Shown in pieces: positions 1 through 12,893 of a stretch of 64,000 bases of DNA; positions within the stretch are counted from its first letter, which is position 1; each line of letters begins with the position of its first letter. The position numbers and the translations under genes were made by a program. Below the pieces are notes generated by a model. The model saw nothing but the letters and a program-made list of their open reading frames with translations, ran no database searches and was not told the DNA's origin. The stretch lies in contig NC_066584.1 of assembly GCF_024323335.1 (NCBI RefSeq), forward strand, positions 423,813,319 through 423,877,318. Direction: 5' to 3'. Source of the stretch: Lathyrus oleraceus. Its lineage: Eukaryota > Streptophyta > Magnoliopsida > Fabales > Fabaceae.

Positions 1-2181
1 TCAATAGATTTTGGGTTCGGGAGGTACATTATACAAAGGGAAGGTGTTAGCACCCTTTGTATCCATGGTTATCCATGGGCTCTTAATTGCTGGATCACTT
101 ATATTTTTGTCTGAAAAGTGTCGGTGGATTGCTTAAAAAATGTTTGAAAGAGAGTTTAACTTTGTAATGATTCTCGTATGAATGTATACAAAGTGTTTAT
201 CTCGTTTGATTTTGAAAGCGGTTTAGAAAAGGTATAACTTGGTAATGATTCTAGTGTGAATGTACACCAAGTGTGACGTGTGAAAAATGTTTTAGGTTGT
301 GAGTCAGCAATTAAGAGTTATACCTATCCGAGGTCTTTGTGGGCATTTCCTGTCCTGAGGAGGGTAAAACTGTCCTTACTATTGAGAAGTAAGTAATTTT
401 ATCCTTTGGATATAAAGGGACATCGTAGGGTCATCGCTTGGTCATTGAAGGCAACAGTTGTAAGGATACCTTAGCATTCGAAGGGACGATCATCATTTAA
501 CCGTAGGCTACACCGAAGGGTCATCGAGGGACAAAATCATATATTCGAAGGCAACATCCGAGGGACTATGATTTATTTTAAAGGGACATGATGATTTAAT
601 CGAAGGGTCTTTGCTAAGTGTATCCCCACATTCGCGGGACATGACCGTATTACGTAATCGTGGGGTAACAAAGAGAGGTCCGATATCATTTATTTAAAGT
701 CCATGTTTTAACGTTCATTAGGTAATTACGATGAATCTCCACATTAAAATCAACACATTAAAATCAATACATTAAAATTAATACATTAAAATTAATTAAG
801 CAATTTAGGGTGGATCTTCATAAGGGTATCCCACAAATAAAGTGGAAGGCCTAAACAACACTCTTTTCCTGGGATATGTGAGCCTTTACAAAATTCAGCA
901 AACGGGTTAGAATACCAATCAGGATGCAATCAAGAGTTGCACCAAAGCAGTAATAGTATCAGGTAAACAGAGCATGGTTATAATAAAACAGGTCAGATGG
1001 GCAAAGATCAAAACAGAGCGAAAAAACAACGGCATCCATTACAACAATTCAAGGTATCCAGGCATACTTAAGTCCACATGCAAAACCTCAAATATATTTA
1101 TGAATTCAATTATGGTATCACATGTGAATTCGGAACATAAAGCGGCGATAGTAACGCAAACCTGTTTGCAATTGAATTGCAACCTTGAATTAGCCGATCG
1201 GATCGAATTGAGCGGTGCTGCCGGCTTTTCCTTCAGGGTTTCCTTTAGGGTTACTCGGAATAAGTTAAACAGTAGTCCTGAACACTCCACCACAAGCCGG
1301 TAGGATTTGTTCTTGGATTCTTCAACTAAACAACAAATTAAAACGAAGGAAATAAACTAGATCCTAACGTAAGGTTAGATCCGGTAAAAAGGTACACAAT
1401 AGTTTCCGTTGTAGAAACTATTGTGCGAAAAGAATTAACTAAATGCTAAAAAGGAAATAGGAAATTGCAAGGGAAATAGTGTAGAACTCGTAGGAAAAAC
1501 AATGCCTAAGCTGATGGAAAAGAAAATATGCAAAAGCAAAAACGGCAAAGGAAAAAATGTGGAAAAGCTTCCGCCCCTTTAGGTTTTCAAAGTGGCTATT
1601 TATATTGGTGTCATTAAGTAACTGCCTGCTGCCAAAAGGTCTTCAACGTGGCTAATTGCATGGCGTGGATATAGGGCCCAACACTCCTCAACGTCTCTTC
1701 AAGTCTCTGAGGCGTTACTGGCGCCCAAAAAGTAGGGGGGTGGTGTGACGTTCGTCACAAGGCTGTTTTGCGTGACGCTCGTCACGCCCTCTGTGACGTC
1801 CGTCACAGGCACAGCATTTGTGTCTTGCGCTTTGGGCTGGGCTTTGGCATTTGGTTCTTTTTCTCTCCTTTTTGCACCTCTTTCCCTCCATTTTTACTTG
1901 TGCTTCCAAATAAGCCACCTGAGACAAATAGGAAGAAAATACCGCGTAATATCTAACAACATAAAGTGAACTGAAATAAATAATGATAAAATTTAATTGA
2001 ATTAAGTCCTAAAATATGATATAATTTCATGTTATCACTAGGCGAGCGTGTAGCGAACAGGCCAGTTTGGGTCATTCGTGAGCTGGGCCTTCGTTCCTTT
2101 AAGATCAGTGTCATAAAAATGAGTCGGAGTGCCCTGAAAAAATGTCTTGAAATATTAATGGGCAAATTTTGGGGTATGACA
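1..2181 (-). repeat. Ogre/Tat-like LTR, truncated by the window start
   Basis: Read on the minus strand the segment begins at 2181 with TGTCATACCCCAAAATTTG, the same type of terminus as the LTRs at 17865 and 32635. At the other end (1-60) lies the conserved block with GGGAAGGTGTTAGCACCC, which in the complete LTR at 12894-17865 lies about 160 bp from its end, so only a short piece should be missing. The interior (about 400-660) holds degenerate repeats built on the words GAAGGG and GGGACA. No coding sequence is credible. It abuts, and probably interrupts, the Tat-type tail beginning at 2182. The family is inferred from terminus and edge block, not from a search. Confidence 0.65.
1745..1806. 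promoter_or_regulatory. Three palindromic TGACG/CGTCA boxes in the LTR
   Basis: Three 14-bp near-palindromes occur at 1745-1758, 1772-1785 and 1793-1806, each reading GTGACG-NN-CGTCAC. TGACG is the core of plant as-1-type bZIP (TGA factor) sites. The sequence is clear. A role as an LTR enhancer is inference. Confidence 0.4.
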
Positions 2182-2945
2182 ATTGGGCATCCTTCTGGGA
2201 CTTGTGAACACTCTTCTATTATTTTTTACCCATAGTGCACTAACTTTTTATATGCAGGGAAGCAAAATGTCAAAGAAGAAGATATCCATTAAATCGAGGA
2301 AATGACTCAAAGAAAACAACATTGACTTTTTGAAAAGTATACTCTAGCATGCGAAAGTAAGTAGACCCTATCAAATGTGTCAAATCACTCACACACAACA
2401 CTCAAGTATTTCAGTTCTCAAGATTCGTAATGATGATACCTCCGAAAAGATGTTTGAAGTATGAGGCATAAATGCACAAATCTCCGAGAATCCGGAATGT
2501 CTCCTTTTGCTCTTCCAAGCATAAAGGCAAGAGTGATTGGCATCCGAGGCTGAAATACCAAACCCTTGCCTTATCACGAGCTTCAAGGGGAAAATATTAT
2601 GAGCCAGCCATACCGACCCTGACCGACCATTCTGAAGGGATTACAATATTTCCATAATCTTTGCAACACATAAGGACTCTCATATTGACTATCACAAATG
2701 ATCTAAACTACAAGTGCATTCAACGATTCTTCGCAATTCATTCATAACTAATAACAAGTCGGTTATTCATTCTCTGCTATATAAGAAGGTGACAATTCAG
2801 GTAACAAGTTTGAAGTACAATTTCAATTCACTATTCTCCTTCACATACTAACATGAACGTTGAACTGCTAACCTTGCAGGTCAGACCCCTCTCCACCGCG
2901 CAAAAAAACTCAAATCCACCATTACTTCCAATCTTCATTTCTGAT
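2182..2945 (+). mobile_element. 3' tail of a Tat-type element (third copy of the 12242-21991 family)
   Basis: The start of this segment matches the region before the 3' LTR at 21120-21300: both carry CATAGTGCACTAACTTTT followed by a GCAGG motif. Further on, the LTR body is recognisable by GCTATATAAGAAGGTG at about 2777 and by the run from the TATA-like box to CTCTCCACCGC near 2890. The copy is 5'-truncated where the LTR at 1-2181 begins. I could not fix its LTR start. No coding sequence remains. Confidence 0.55.
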
Positions 2946-4554
<1,609 letters not shown>

Positions 4555-4800
4555 AATGAGGTTTAAATGAACTTTAGTTTTTTTTATAGTTTTTTTAAAA
4601 CTTTTTAGTCTCTATTTTTTAAAAACTCAGATTCTTGGTTCTCATTTTTTATGTTTTTTTATTTTTTCCCTCCAAAATTGTATATTAGATAATGCCACTT
4701 ATGATGTGACAATAGACACATATTTTTAAAAAATGACACATCATTTAAAAATATTTTATATTGTTATTAATTATATTTATTATATTTTAATTTAGTAATT
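4555..4800 (+). repeat. Left arm of a diverged inverted repeat
   Basis: The arm starts near GGTTTAAATGAAC and runs through AACTTTTTAGTCT, CCCTCCAAAA and a motif close to ATGACACATCAT. The reverse complement of 10605-10872 shows the same ordered words. The two arms enclose about 5.8 kb including the CACTA element. They look like long terminal inverted repeats of a MULE-like or foldback transposon. I found no target duplication, so the exact ends are uncertain. Confidence 0.5.
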
Positions 4801-5291
4801 GAAATTAAAAAGTCTTTGGAATTGATTACTTATTATTTCGATTCAATTGAACCATTCTTTCTGAACCCTAATTGTTGAAAATCTCGAAACATGCATTCTG
4901 TGTTCATCACCCCATTTCATTCATCCTTCACCGCTATGGAAGCATTCATCATTTTGATGTATTCTTCATCATCATGCTTTACCATTTAACTTATTTTTCA
5001 TCATCACGCCTCTTCATTTGCTCCACATTCTTGAGTTCGTCTTTTTTCAGCAAGTTTTAAGCTATCATTAAAGTTCTTCTACAATGGACAATCCACCTAC
5101 ATCATGGAAAAGTAACGAAGATATTAAATTTTGTCTCAAATATGTCTTTTGATGTCACTATTACGGAAAATACATATAATGAAGATTGTACGTCCGTTAT
5201 AAATTAGGTAGCACACTACTTATAATAACCGTTTATTCAAACAACCGTTGTGAAATATTTTATAAGTAGCGTAAGACCTATAAAATATTTC

Positions 5292-5294
<3 letters not shown>

Positions 5295-5367
<73 letters not shown>
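5295..5367. repeat. (TA)n microsatellite, 73 bp
   Basis: Perfect AT/TA run inside the left end of the CACTA element, directly before the MITE at 5371. Confidence 0.97.
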
Positions 5368-5370
<3 letters not shown>

Positions 5371-5550
5371 ATTAATTACTATGTACTGTCAGTGGAAAAT
5401 GATTTACACTGTCGATTCATCACCATCACCCGTTTGCATTACTTTATAGATTTTTAAAATAAAAGTCAAACTTATTTCAATATCCAACGTCTAAGATTAA
5501 CTGACGGTGTAAAATCCTTTTACACTATCAATGTATTTCAATTAAATCCA
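5371..5550. mobile_element. Small foldback MITE
   Basis: The left arm contains GTACTGTCAGTGGAAAATGA. The right arm read in reverse complement contains GATAGTGTAAAAGGATTTTA followed by CACCGTCAGTTAATC. The arms pair imperfectly over about 50 bp, around a short centre with CATCACCATCACCCG. The element is bordered on both sides by TA-rich repeats, which fits insertion at TA but prevents naming a target duplication. No coding sequence. Confidence 0.5.
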
Positions 5551-5849
5551 TATATATATATATTTCAATTTTACAATATTCCCAAATTTTAAACTTGAAT
5601 ATTTCTAAATTATATTAGACTAGAAACAACAATACAACCATTTTTGAATTGAATTAGACTAAAAACTGTATTACATCAATGACACAATTCCATTATGAAC
5701 CAAAAATTGTATATTGCATCAAACCAAAATGACACAAAATAACCTATATTGTACACATCATTACAATAAATAATACTATCTTGTTGTTTTGGTGTATTGT
5801 CTCTTAGTGTCTTGACTTTAAACACCTATAATTTCAGAAAATAAAAATT

Positions 5850-8800
5850 GTTAGAAAATAACATCATTAGTAATTATAACATACAATAAATTATGAATGA
5901 AGAATATAAAATACTTACTTATAATTTTCCCATATGCCTTCTTGATGATCGTTACCAATAGCATGTACATCATCTCTATCAACTTCTTCTTATGAATCAG
6001 GAATTTGTGTTGCATAAGAAGTGGGAGAAATATCAAAACTTTCATCATCACTAGGAGAAATATGTTTTCCTTTGAGAACAATTGACCATTTCCTCAAAAA
6101 GTCTGCAGGGTCTGTCACATAAAAAACTTGTTTTGCTTGAGTAGCCATGATGAATGGTTCGGTGTTATAAGTTTCCTTGCCAATGTCAACCCATGTGAAT
6201 CCTTACTTATCAGCTTGTACATTATTGTTGTTGGAAATCACTTGCATTTAAATAATGCACTTTGAAAATAACATAATCAATCTCCAATATCTCCTTAATA
6301 CGACATAGAATGCGGTGGTTGCCAAAATAGGATTCTTACCTTTCGAACTAGAGAAATAAATGGATTCGACCTCAACCATAACCTCACTATTTTGCATTGT
6401 ACTACAATCATCTTTTGCTTTTATATAAAAGGAATAATTAGAAATGTCGTATACGGTACAAGTTATCACAATGCAATGCAAGTTTGCATCATTAGAAATA
6501 CTCATATTAAACCAACTTATATCTATGAGAAATCCTCATATTAAACCAACTTATGAATTCTTTGTTATGTCGGGTTAACAAAAACTTGTCATTCATTCAG
6601 GGATGTTTTTTCTTTTATAACTTTTTTTGTGAGTATATGTAAGGTTCAACTACACTAAGATTGTTCAATATATAGAAATATGCTTGAAGTACTACATCCT
6701 GACCCATTTACTTAACATTTAAACCTTTAGTACCTCTACCTTCAAATCTGTCAGCATAATGAGACTTTGGAATTCCAATAGACTATGTTTTTGAAAAATA
6801 GTTTAAACAAAACTCAAGAGCTTCTTCTGTGATGTACCTTTCAATGATCGAAGCTTCCGGCCGGTGATGATTATTCGTGTATCCTTTAAATATCTTCATG
6901 TATCTCTCTATAGGATACATTCACCTTAAATAAACTTGACCACTATAACTAATTTCTTTGACTAGATGAACAAGTAAGTGAACCATAATGTCAAAAAATG
7001 ATGTAGGAAAATACATCTCCAATTGACACAATATTATTACAGCCTCATCTTCTAATTCATCTATTTTTTTGAAATCAAGAACTTTAATACATATAGCATT
7101 GAAGAATAAACACAATCTGGTTATAATTTCTCTTACATTTTTTGGAAGGATGCCACAGATTGCCACTGGTAGAAGTTATTGCATCAAGACATGACAATCA
7201 TGAGATTTTAAGCCAACTAACTTGAGATCTTTCATTGATACAAGTTTCTTGATGTTTGAAGAGTAACATTGGAGGAAAATAAGATCTTTTTCCTTTATCT
7301 TCTGGAGCAAATTGCTATCAAATTATCACACACATTTTTCTCCACATGCATCACATCAAGATAATGTCTTATATAGACTCTAGATCAATATGGAAGATCA
7401 AAGAACACTAATATCTTTTTCCAAATATTTATCTTTATGGAACCATATTTTTCTTTCTAAAGACAATATTAAGGTGTTCTTGTATTTGATAAACTTCATC
7501 TCCGGTTAAAGGTTTATGAGCGCTTTCAAACTTTCGCTCTCTATTAAAAGCCTTATGCAATCTATGATAAGGATGATTGGGTTTTAGAAATTTCCGATGC
7601 CCAAGGTAAATGGTCTTTTTTCCAAACTTAAGTTGGTGAAAACAGGTATCAGATTCACATATATAACACACTTTATATCCTTTGACACTATATCCAACCA
7701 AATTACCATATACAGGGAAGTCGTTGATTGTGCAAAATAACATTGCACGCATCTTAAACTTTTCACCAAAATATGCATCATCAACGTCAACACCTTTATC
7801 CCACAAAAGTTTTAAATCCTAAATTAATGGACTTAGATAAACATCTATGTTGTTTCCAGATTATATTGGTACATTTATCATCATACTTCACATCATATAC
7901 TTGCGCGTCATGCACAACCAAGAAGATATGTTGTAAATCATGAGAAAAACATGCCACGGAGAATGGTTAGTGCTCATATTACCAAAGGAGTTCATTCCAT
8001 CTCTGGCAAGCCCAAGCCTAAGGTTTCTTGGCTCAAGGCCAAAATCCGAAAACAATGAATCAATTTTCTTCAGTTGCAAAGAATCAGTTACATGACGAAT
8101 GTTTCCATCGTATTTTCTTTCATCTGTATGCCATCTAATATTATTTGTGTCATTCACATTAGTAAAAAATTTCTTTAACCTCGAAATTGTTGGCAAGTAC
8201 CATAACACTTTAGCAGGATGACACTTCTTACTAACACTGTCATTATCTTCACCATTGTTATTCTTCAACTTGTAGTGTGACTCACCACATTATGGACATT
8301 GATATAAAATTTCATACTTTTTCCTGTATAATATGCAATCATTAGGGCATGCATGTATTTTGACATGCTCTAAACGCATTGGACACAATATCTTATTGAC
8401 CTCATAACTATGATCCGACAAATTGTTATCTTCTAGTAGCATTTATTTTAACAAATCAAGCAAATTTGTGAAACTTTTATCAGACCGCCCACATTTTGCC
8501 TTCAGATTAAACAATTTTAGCAACACAAACAATCATGTAAAATTGGTGCATTCATTATATAAAGACACATCTTTGTCGACACATAAAGTATCATAAATAT
8601 GGGATTTCATATAAAATGGTTCTCCAATATCACGAATCATATCTTCTAGTCGATCATCTATATTATCATTATATTCATCCATTTGTGACGTCACATTTTT
8701 ATTATTATCCACTTCTTCATGCCACGCCCATGTTGTATAATTTTTACATATTCCATCACAACATAGGTGATATAATATTTCTTTCTTTGACTGTTTTCTG

Positions 8801-8940
8801 ATATTCTCGCAAATAATACAAGGACAATAAAAAATACCATTATTGTCAGGAACGTTTTTTTAGGCAAATTCAAGGAATTCAAGAACTCATTTCTCATACA
8901 CCGGACCTAATATATCGGCTTTCATCCAACTACAAGCCAT
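5850..8940 (-). pseudogene. TNP2-like CACTA transposase remnant
   Basis: Several minus-strand blocks lie in transposase order. Around 8940-8870 there is a start like the transposase-associated domain (MACSWMKAD). 8268-7888 contains KVLWYLPTISRLKKF, WHTDERKYDG and GLARDGMNSFGNMS, typical of TNP2. 7806-7435 continues with AMLFCTINDFPVYGNL and GYSVKGYKVCYIC. 7166-6800 holds the DUF4218-like part (GILPKNVREIITRLCLFF, LEMYFPTSFFDIMVHLLVHL). 6505-6080 corresponds to the DUF4216-like C-terminal part (SFYIKAKDD). Blocks are separated by stops and frameshifts, so no functional protein is possible. TNP2 proteins mediate excision and integration of CACTA elements. Blocks in this order on one strand make the assignment firm. 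Confidence 0.85.
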
Positions 8941-8999
8941 AACAAATTATTAAATTTATATCAAAAGAATAATTTGAATGACAATCTAATGCTACACAC

Positions 9000-9320
9000 A
9001 CAACATCCTAATATGATTATATGCATATGACAATGTCTGAATAAAACATGAACATGACAACGCCAAAACATAAACATATTCAGAAGCGTCACAATGTCTG
9101 AATAAAACATAAACATATCCAACACCAAAACCTAAAGCATATTCAAAAAATCTGAATAAAACATGAACATGGCAACATGAACAATACGCATGACAAAATC
9201 AATACACATAACATCCTAGCGAAGAACATAAACATTCAGAAGCGTCAGAGTGAGATAATGATAAATAACCCTTACTAAGAACATAAACATTCAAAAGCGT
9301 TAGAGAGACAGAATGGTAAC
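9000..9320. repeat. Degenerate direct repeats at the 5' side of the CACTA transposase
   Basis: The phrase TCTGAATAAAACATGAACAT recurs with variation at about 9035, 9095 and 9150, interleaved with AACATAAACATTCAGAAGCG at about 9225 and 9285. Subterminal repeats of this sort are normal transposase-binding arrays in CACTA elements. That role is inferred from position only. Confidence 0.45.
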
Positions 9321-10159
9321 GTACCATAAACCGAAGAGGATGACGATTTCATTTCTAGAAATGATATTCATTTCCAGAAATGAATGAAGATAGTGAATGT
9401 TTCACTATCATTGACATCTCGTTCGCTAGGGAATCCTTGTGTGTTATGAGCGGAATGAAGTACCTGTTATATTTTAATTTTATGGGAAATAATTTCACAA
9501 CGGTTGCAAGCTTCAACCGTAGTGAAATATATAACATATAACCACAACCACAACTGAACAAAACAACCATAGTTGTTATACTTTCAATTTTAAAAATATA
9601 ATAAATGTGAAGGGACACACACTTATTTTTATTGAGAAAAGGAAAAATGTTTATGTTGTGACTCAAAGTTTGTCATCCAAACTCTATGACCACAATTATT
9701 TTAAGAAACTGTGATGAAATGTTTCTTAATAAAATAAAATAAAACATGCGCGTAAAAATATGATATGATGAGGATGCCTAAACTATGTCAAAGTTGTATT
9801 AAATTGTTAAATTTGGATTGTTTCAAAAATGTGTCCAAAATACTGCCAAAATTAACTGTTATAGGCATTGTACAACAAATTTGCACATAAAACTTCATTT
9901 TTATTCAACAACAAAACTGACATATTACAACATAACATAGCTTGCATTTCATTATAGAAGAAGACCAAATAGCTTAAACTTAACCTAATCAAATAATTGA
10001 TTATATTTTATACAACTAATTCAATTAATAATGCAAATGCCATTTCCATAGTAAACTTGATCATTATCTTCAAAAACTAGATCTTCATCTTCATTTCTTC
10101 ATCTTTGATTTTGGAATCATTCACCTTAATTGTTTCTTGATTTTATTTTTCGTGTAAGG

Positions 10160-10480
10160 AAGATATTAACTCCTTGGCTTTTCATTTCTTTATCGTACAT
10201 GAAAAAGTAATTACATTTCTTATATCTTTGCATCTAGAATTAGAGAAGAACACTGAGAGATTTTTCGAAATAACGCAAAATACAAGTTCATGGAAATTAC
10301 AAATCAACCAGTACCTTATACATCCCATGGCCATAAAAACGACGACATGGGTTTCGAACATGTCCATTTCTTCATCAATGGAGAATCGAGACCTCATTTG
10401 CATTCACCAAAAATAGAACACGAAATAAATCAATTACTTGATTTCGAATACTGAGACATGGTGATGAGTGGCAGTAAATT
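10160..10480 (-). pseudogene. Possible zf-GRF-like small ORF remnant
   Basis: On the minus strand, from a start reading MSQYSKSSN near 10475, several stops are crossed, but the segment SPLMKKWTCSKPM followed by a WPWD stretch resembles the core of plant GRF-type zinc-finger proteins (CG...SPL..SWT..NPGRRF.GC). The expected cysteines are mostly lost. Such short zf-GRF ORFs are common inside plant repeat elements. The remnant lies just inside the right inverted-repeat arm, so it may be the cargo of that element. Weak similarity; an unrelated decayed ORF is possible. Confidence 0.3.
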
Positions 10481-10604
10481 TGAATTCGAGGGTTTTGCAG
10501 TGAAGATGGCAAAATAAAATTTTAAGGTTTTAGTAGAGAATATGAACGAAGACAATGGTAACACATTTTTTTTCTTCAAAACTTCTTAAATAACATTTTA
10601 CAAA

Positions 10605-10872
10605 ATAATAAATATAATTATTAATAATATAAAACTAAATTAATAATATAAAATGTTTTCCATTTTTTTTATATGACGTGTCAATTTTGTTTTGATGTGC
10701 TGTCATATATTCCTTGCCATGTCATAAATCGACATGCCAAGTATACAGTTTTGGAGGGAGGTAAAAAAATATAAAAAATATGAAAAAGAGGGACCAATAA
10801 TCTCGTTTTTTTTAAAAGCAGACTAAAAAGTTTAAAAATAAAAGGAGGACTAAAACTACGTTTAAACCAACA
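10605..10872 (-). repeat. Right arm of the diverged inverted repeat
   Basis: Its reverse complement begins GGTTTAAACGTAGTTTTAGT and follows the same order of words as 4555-4800, including AACTTTTTAGTCTGC, CCTCCCTCCAAAACTGTATA and TGACACGTCATATAAA. Several indels separate the two arms. Confidence 0.5.
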
Positions 10873-10985
10873 AATTATTAAGGATATACAAAAAATATTT
10901 GGTTGGACTGACAGAATCTATCACACATGTCCTACATGTTCATTAGTGAATAATAATCGCTATTAAGCAGAGGTAGAAACTTTTT

Positions 10986-11331
10986 TGTTAAGAGTCACAC
11001 ATCGAATAATATATGACTTGAGCATATGCTTATAAGTGGGGAAAATTTTTACTCTACAAGTTGATTTTGTAAGAATGAGTTAGACTAAAAATCTCATTTC
11101 TTAAAATGATATTAAGAGTCAATTTTAAGATTCGTTGGGCCATATGCTATCGGCCCATCCAACATTTGTTTCCACGCTCTAGATGTCTGGTCCAGAGCAT
11201 GACAAAGTGTGTTAAGAATCACACGTTAGACAATATATGGCCTAAAAAATATGTATATATGCAGGGACAATTTCCAGCCTACAAGCCAGTTTTGTAAGAT
11301 TGAGTTAGACCTCAAACCATATTTTTTAACA
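10986..11331 (+). mobile_element. TRIM-like miniature LTR element, 346 bp
   Basis: Two direct repeats of about 121 bp (10986-11106 and 11210-11331) both begin TGTTAAGA and share CACAC, CAATATATG-type and TTTTGTAAGAWTGAGTTAGAC words. Directly after the first copy lies TGATATTAAGAGTC, a decayed match to the initiator tRNA-Met primer-binding site TGGTATCAGAGTC. The interior of about 103 bp has no ORF. Flanks TTTTT and TTTAT form an imperfect 5-bp target duplication. This fits a terminal-repeat retrotransposon in miniature, which must borrow proteins from autonomous elements. Confidence 0.6.
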
Positions 11332-11512
11332 TTTATATTAATAAAATGTTAAAGAAAAAGTTAAAATATACTTTTGGTCTTTACTTTGATTAAAATAAAT
11401 TTAAACTTTATTTGAATTAATAGAATGAGATGGAATGAAATGATATGAGAGGAAATATATTAAAATCTCTTGTTTAACTTAGTTAAAATTAGATAAAACA
11501 TAACTAATTGAA

Positions 11513-11515
<3 letters not shown>

Positions 11516-11545
<30 letters not shown>
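11516..11545. repeat. (TA)n microsatellite, 30 bp
   Basis: Perfect AT/TA run. Confidence 0.95.
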
Positions 11546-11547
<2 letters not shown>

Positions 11548-12241
11548 CATTTTATCAATTACAATCACTTTTCTTCTTATCTAATTAAGGAGGATTGTGA
11601 TATTTGTTTTATTCACTTGTAAAATATTTCAACAATGCAATGTAAGATTTATTCAACATAATTTCATATTGTTTTGTTCAACTCAATTCATTTGAAGATA
11701 TAAAACTAAAATTGAGCATTTGACCTCTCTATTTTACAATCTTTTAAGTTCTTCTGATTCCTATTGATTTGGCATGTCAATGTGGACTATGACAATGTTG
11801 AACACATGTGTAGAGTTATTGTGTGTCTTTTCTGCTGCCTTTGTATTTGTGGACCAATAACAACAATGTCGACTAATTTGATATGTTCAATATCTTGTTA
11901 TGATTCTTAAATCATTTCAGACCATTAAAAAAGGTTAGGAAGGTAGAAATTTTTTGTTACAAAATAAAAATGGACCATGAAATTGGTTTATCTTCTTATC
12001 CCTCCCAAAGTTTTAACTTCCCTATTTGATATTGGACATGTGATTTTAAATTGCTTCCCACAACCGTAATTGCAGTCAAAATGTTACTGATGCGGTAGTC
12101 TCCACAATCGTATCAGACCGCAATTGTACCGTGATTTTAAAATCAAAAGTTCGACGATATTAGGAACTATTAGAAAACTTCATCCTCAAGTATTTTCATT
12201 AAAACTCATGATTTCATAACCCCAAAACTCAATTTACTTTT

Positions 12242-12631
12242 TGTTCTAGGCCAACTAGATCGACCTTAGATGGATTTAAGCCGACCATACTGATCTTGGC
12301 CATCAGTCAGATAAAGGTCCCGCTCCTTCCAGAATCTTCTTAATACACGAAGATGATCATTCTAGTGATCATCAAATATCTCAATTGTAAATAAACTAAC
12401 ATCTCTCTACAATTCACTCATAACTAATAACACATTAACTATTCTCTCTCTATTATATACAAAGAAGGTGTCAAAATCAAGTAACACGTTTAAAAAAAAT
12501 CCATATCACTTTTATTCCTCATATACTGACTTGGACGTTAGAGTGATAACCTTGCATGTCCCCCTATTCTACAACATTGGAAGCCACGATCTGCCATCAC
12601 TGTTGTTTAACTTCTCATCTCTGGTTCCATA
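12242..12631 (+). repeat. 5' LTR of the Tat-like element
   Basis: Starts TGTTCTAGGCCAACT and ends near GGTTCCATA. It shares long stretches with 21495-21991, for example GGATTTAAGCCGACCATAC, ATTCTAGTGATMATCAAA and GCTGTTTAACTTCT-type words. A TATA-like box (TATTATATAC) lies at 12451, upstream of AAGAAGGTG. Confidence 0.65.
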
Positions 12632-12638
12632 ATGGAAT

Positions 12639-12660
12639 AATGACGCTATCTGTGGGAATT
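12639..12660 (+). other. Primer-binding site of the Tat-like element
   Basis: AATGACGCTATCTGTGGGAA follows the 5' LTR and resembles the common plant Tat/Athila site TGGCGCCGTCTGTGGGAA. Its position a few bases inside the LTR supports the call. Confidence 0.6.
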
Positions 12661-12893
12661 GACTTTTGTTTCCTATGATTTCCATAAATTCACATCCATT
12701 CATCAACTTTTGCAATTTGTAACTTCTTCTGATCATCAAAGTAAGTATTTACACTCAAACGCGAGAAAGTTTGCAGTCGTATATAGACTGATTCACACAG
12801 GTCTCTATTGAGGTAGCAGGAAATCATGAAGGTATTCAATGTTGGTTCTTGGAGAACGATCTTTTGAGGGACCACCCTTTTAGACCTCATGTC

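Larger units (their letters stand above)
5214..9524 (-). mobile_element. CACTA (En/Spm-type) DNA transposon, decayed
   Basis: The left end reads CACTAC at 5214 and the right end GTAGTG at 9519-9524, giving inverted CACTAC termini. Both ends share the subterminal word CAACCGTTGTGAAAT in the same orientation relative to the terminus. Between them lies a minus-strand TNP2-type transposase remnant, as expected for the superfamily. The flanking trinucleotides (GCA left, AAA right) do not match, so the target duplication is lost or the ends are slightly off. The element also contains a (TA)n tract and a small MITE near its left end. Confidence 0.6.
10873..12241. other. AT-rich stretch holding a TRIM and a short (TA)n
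   Basis: Outside 10986-11331 and 11516-11545 I see no coding potential, RNA gene or element end up to the Tat LTR at 12242. Confidence 0.55.
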
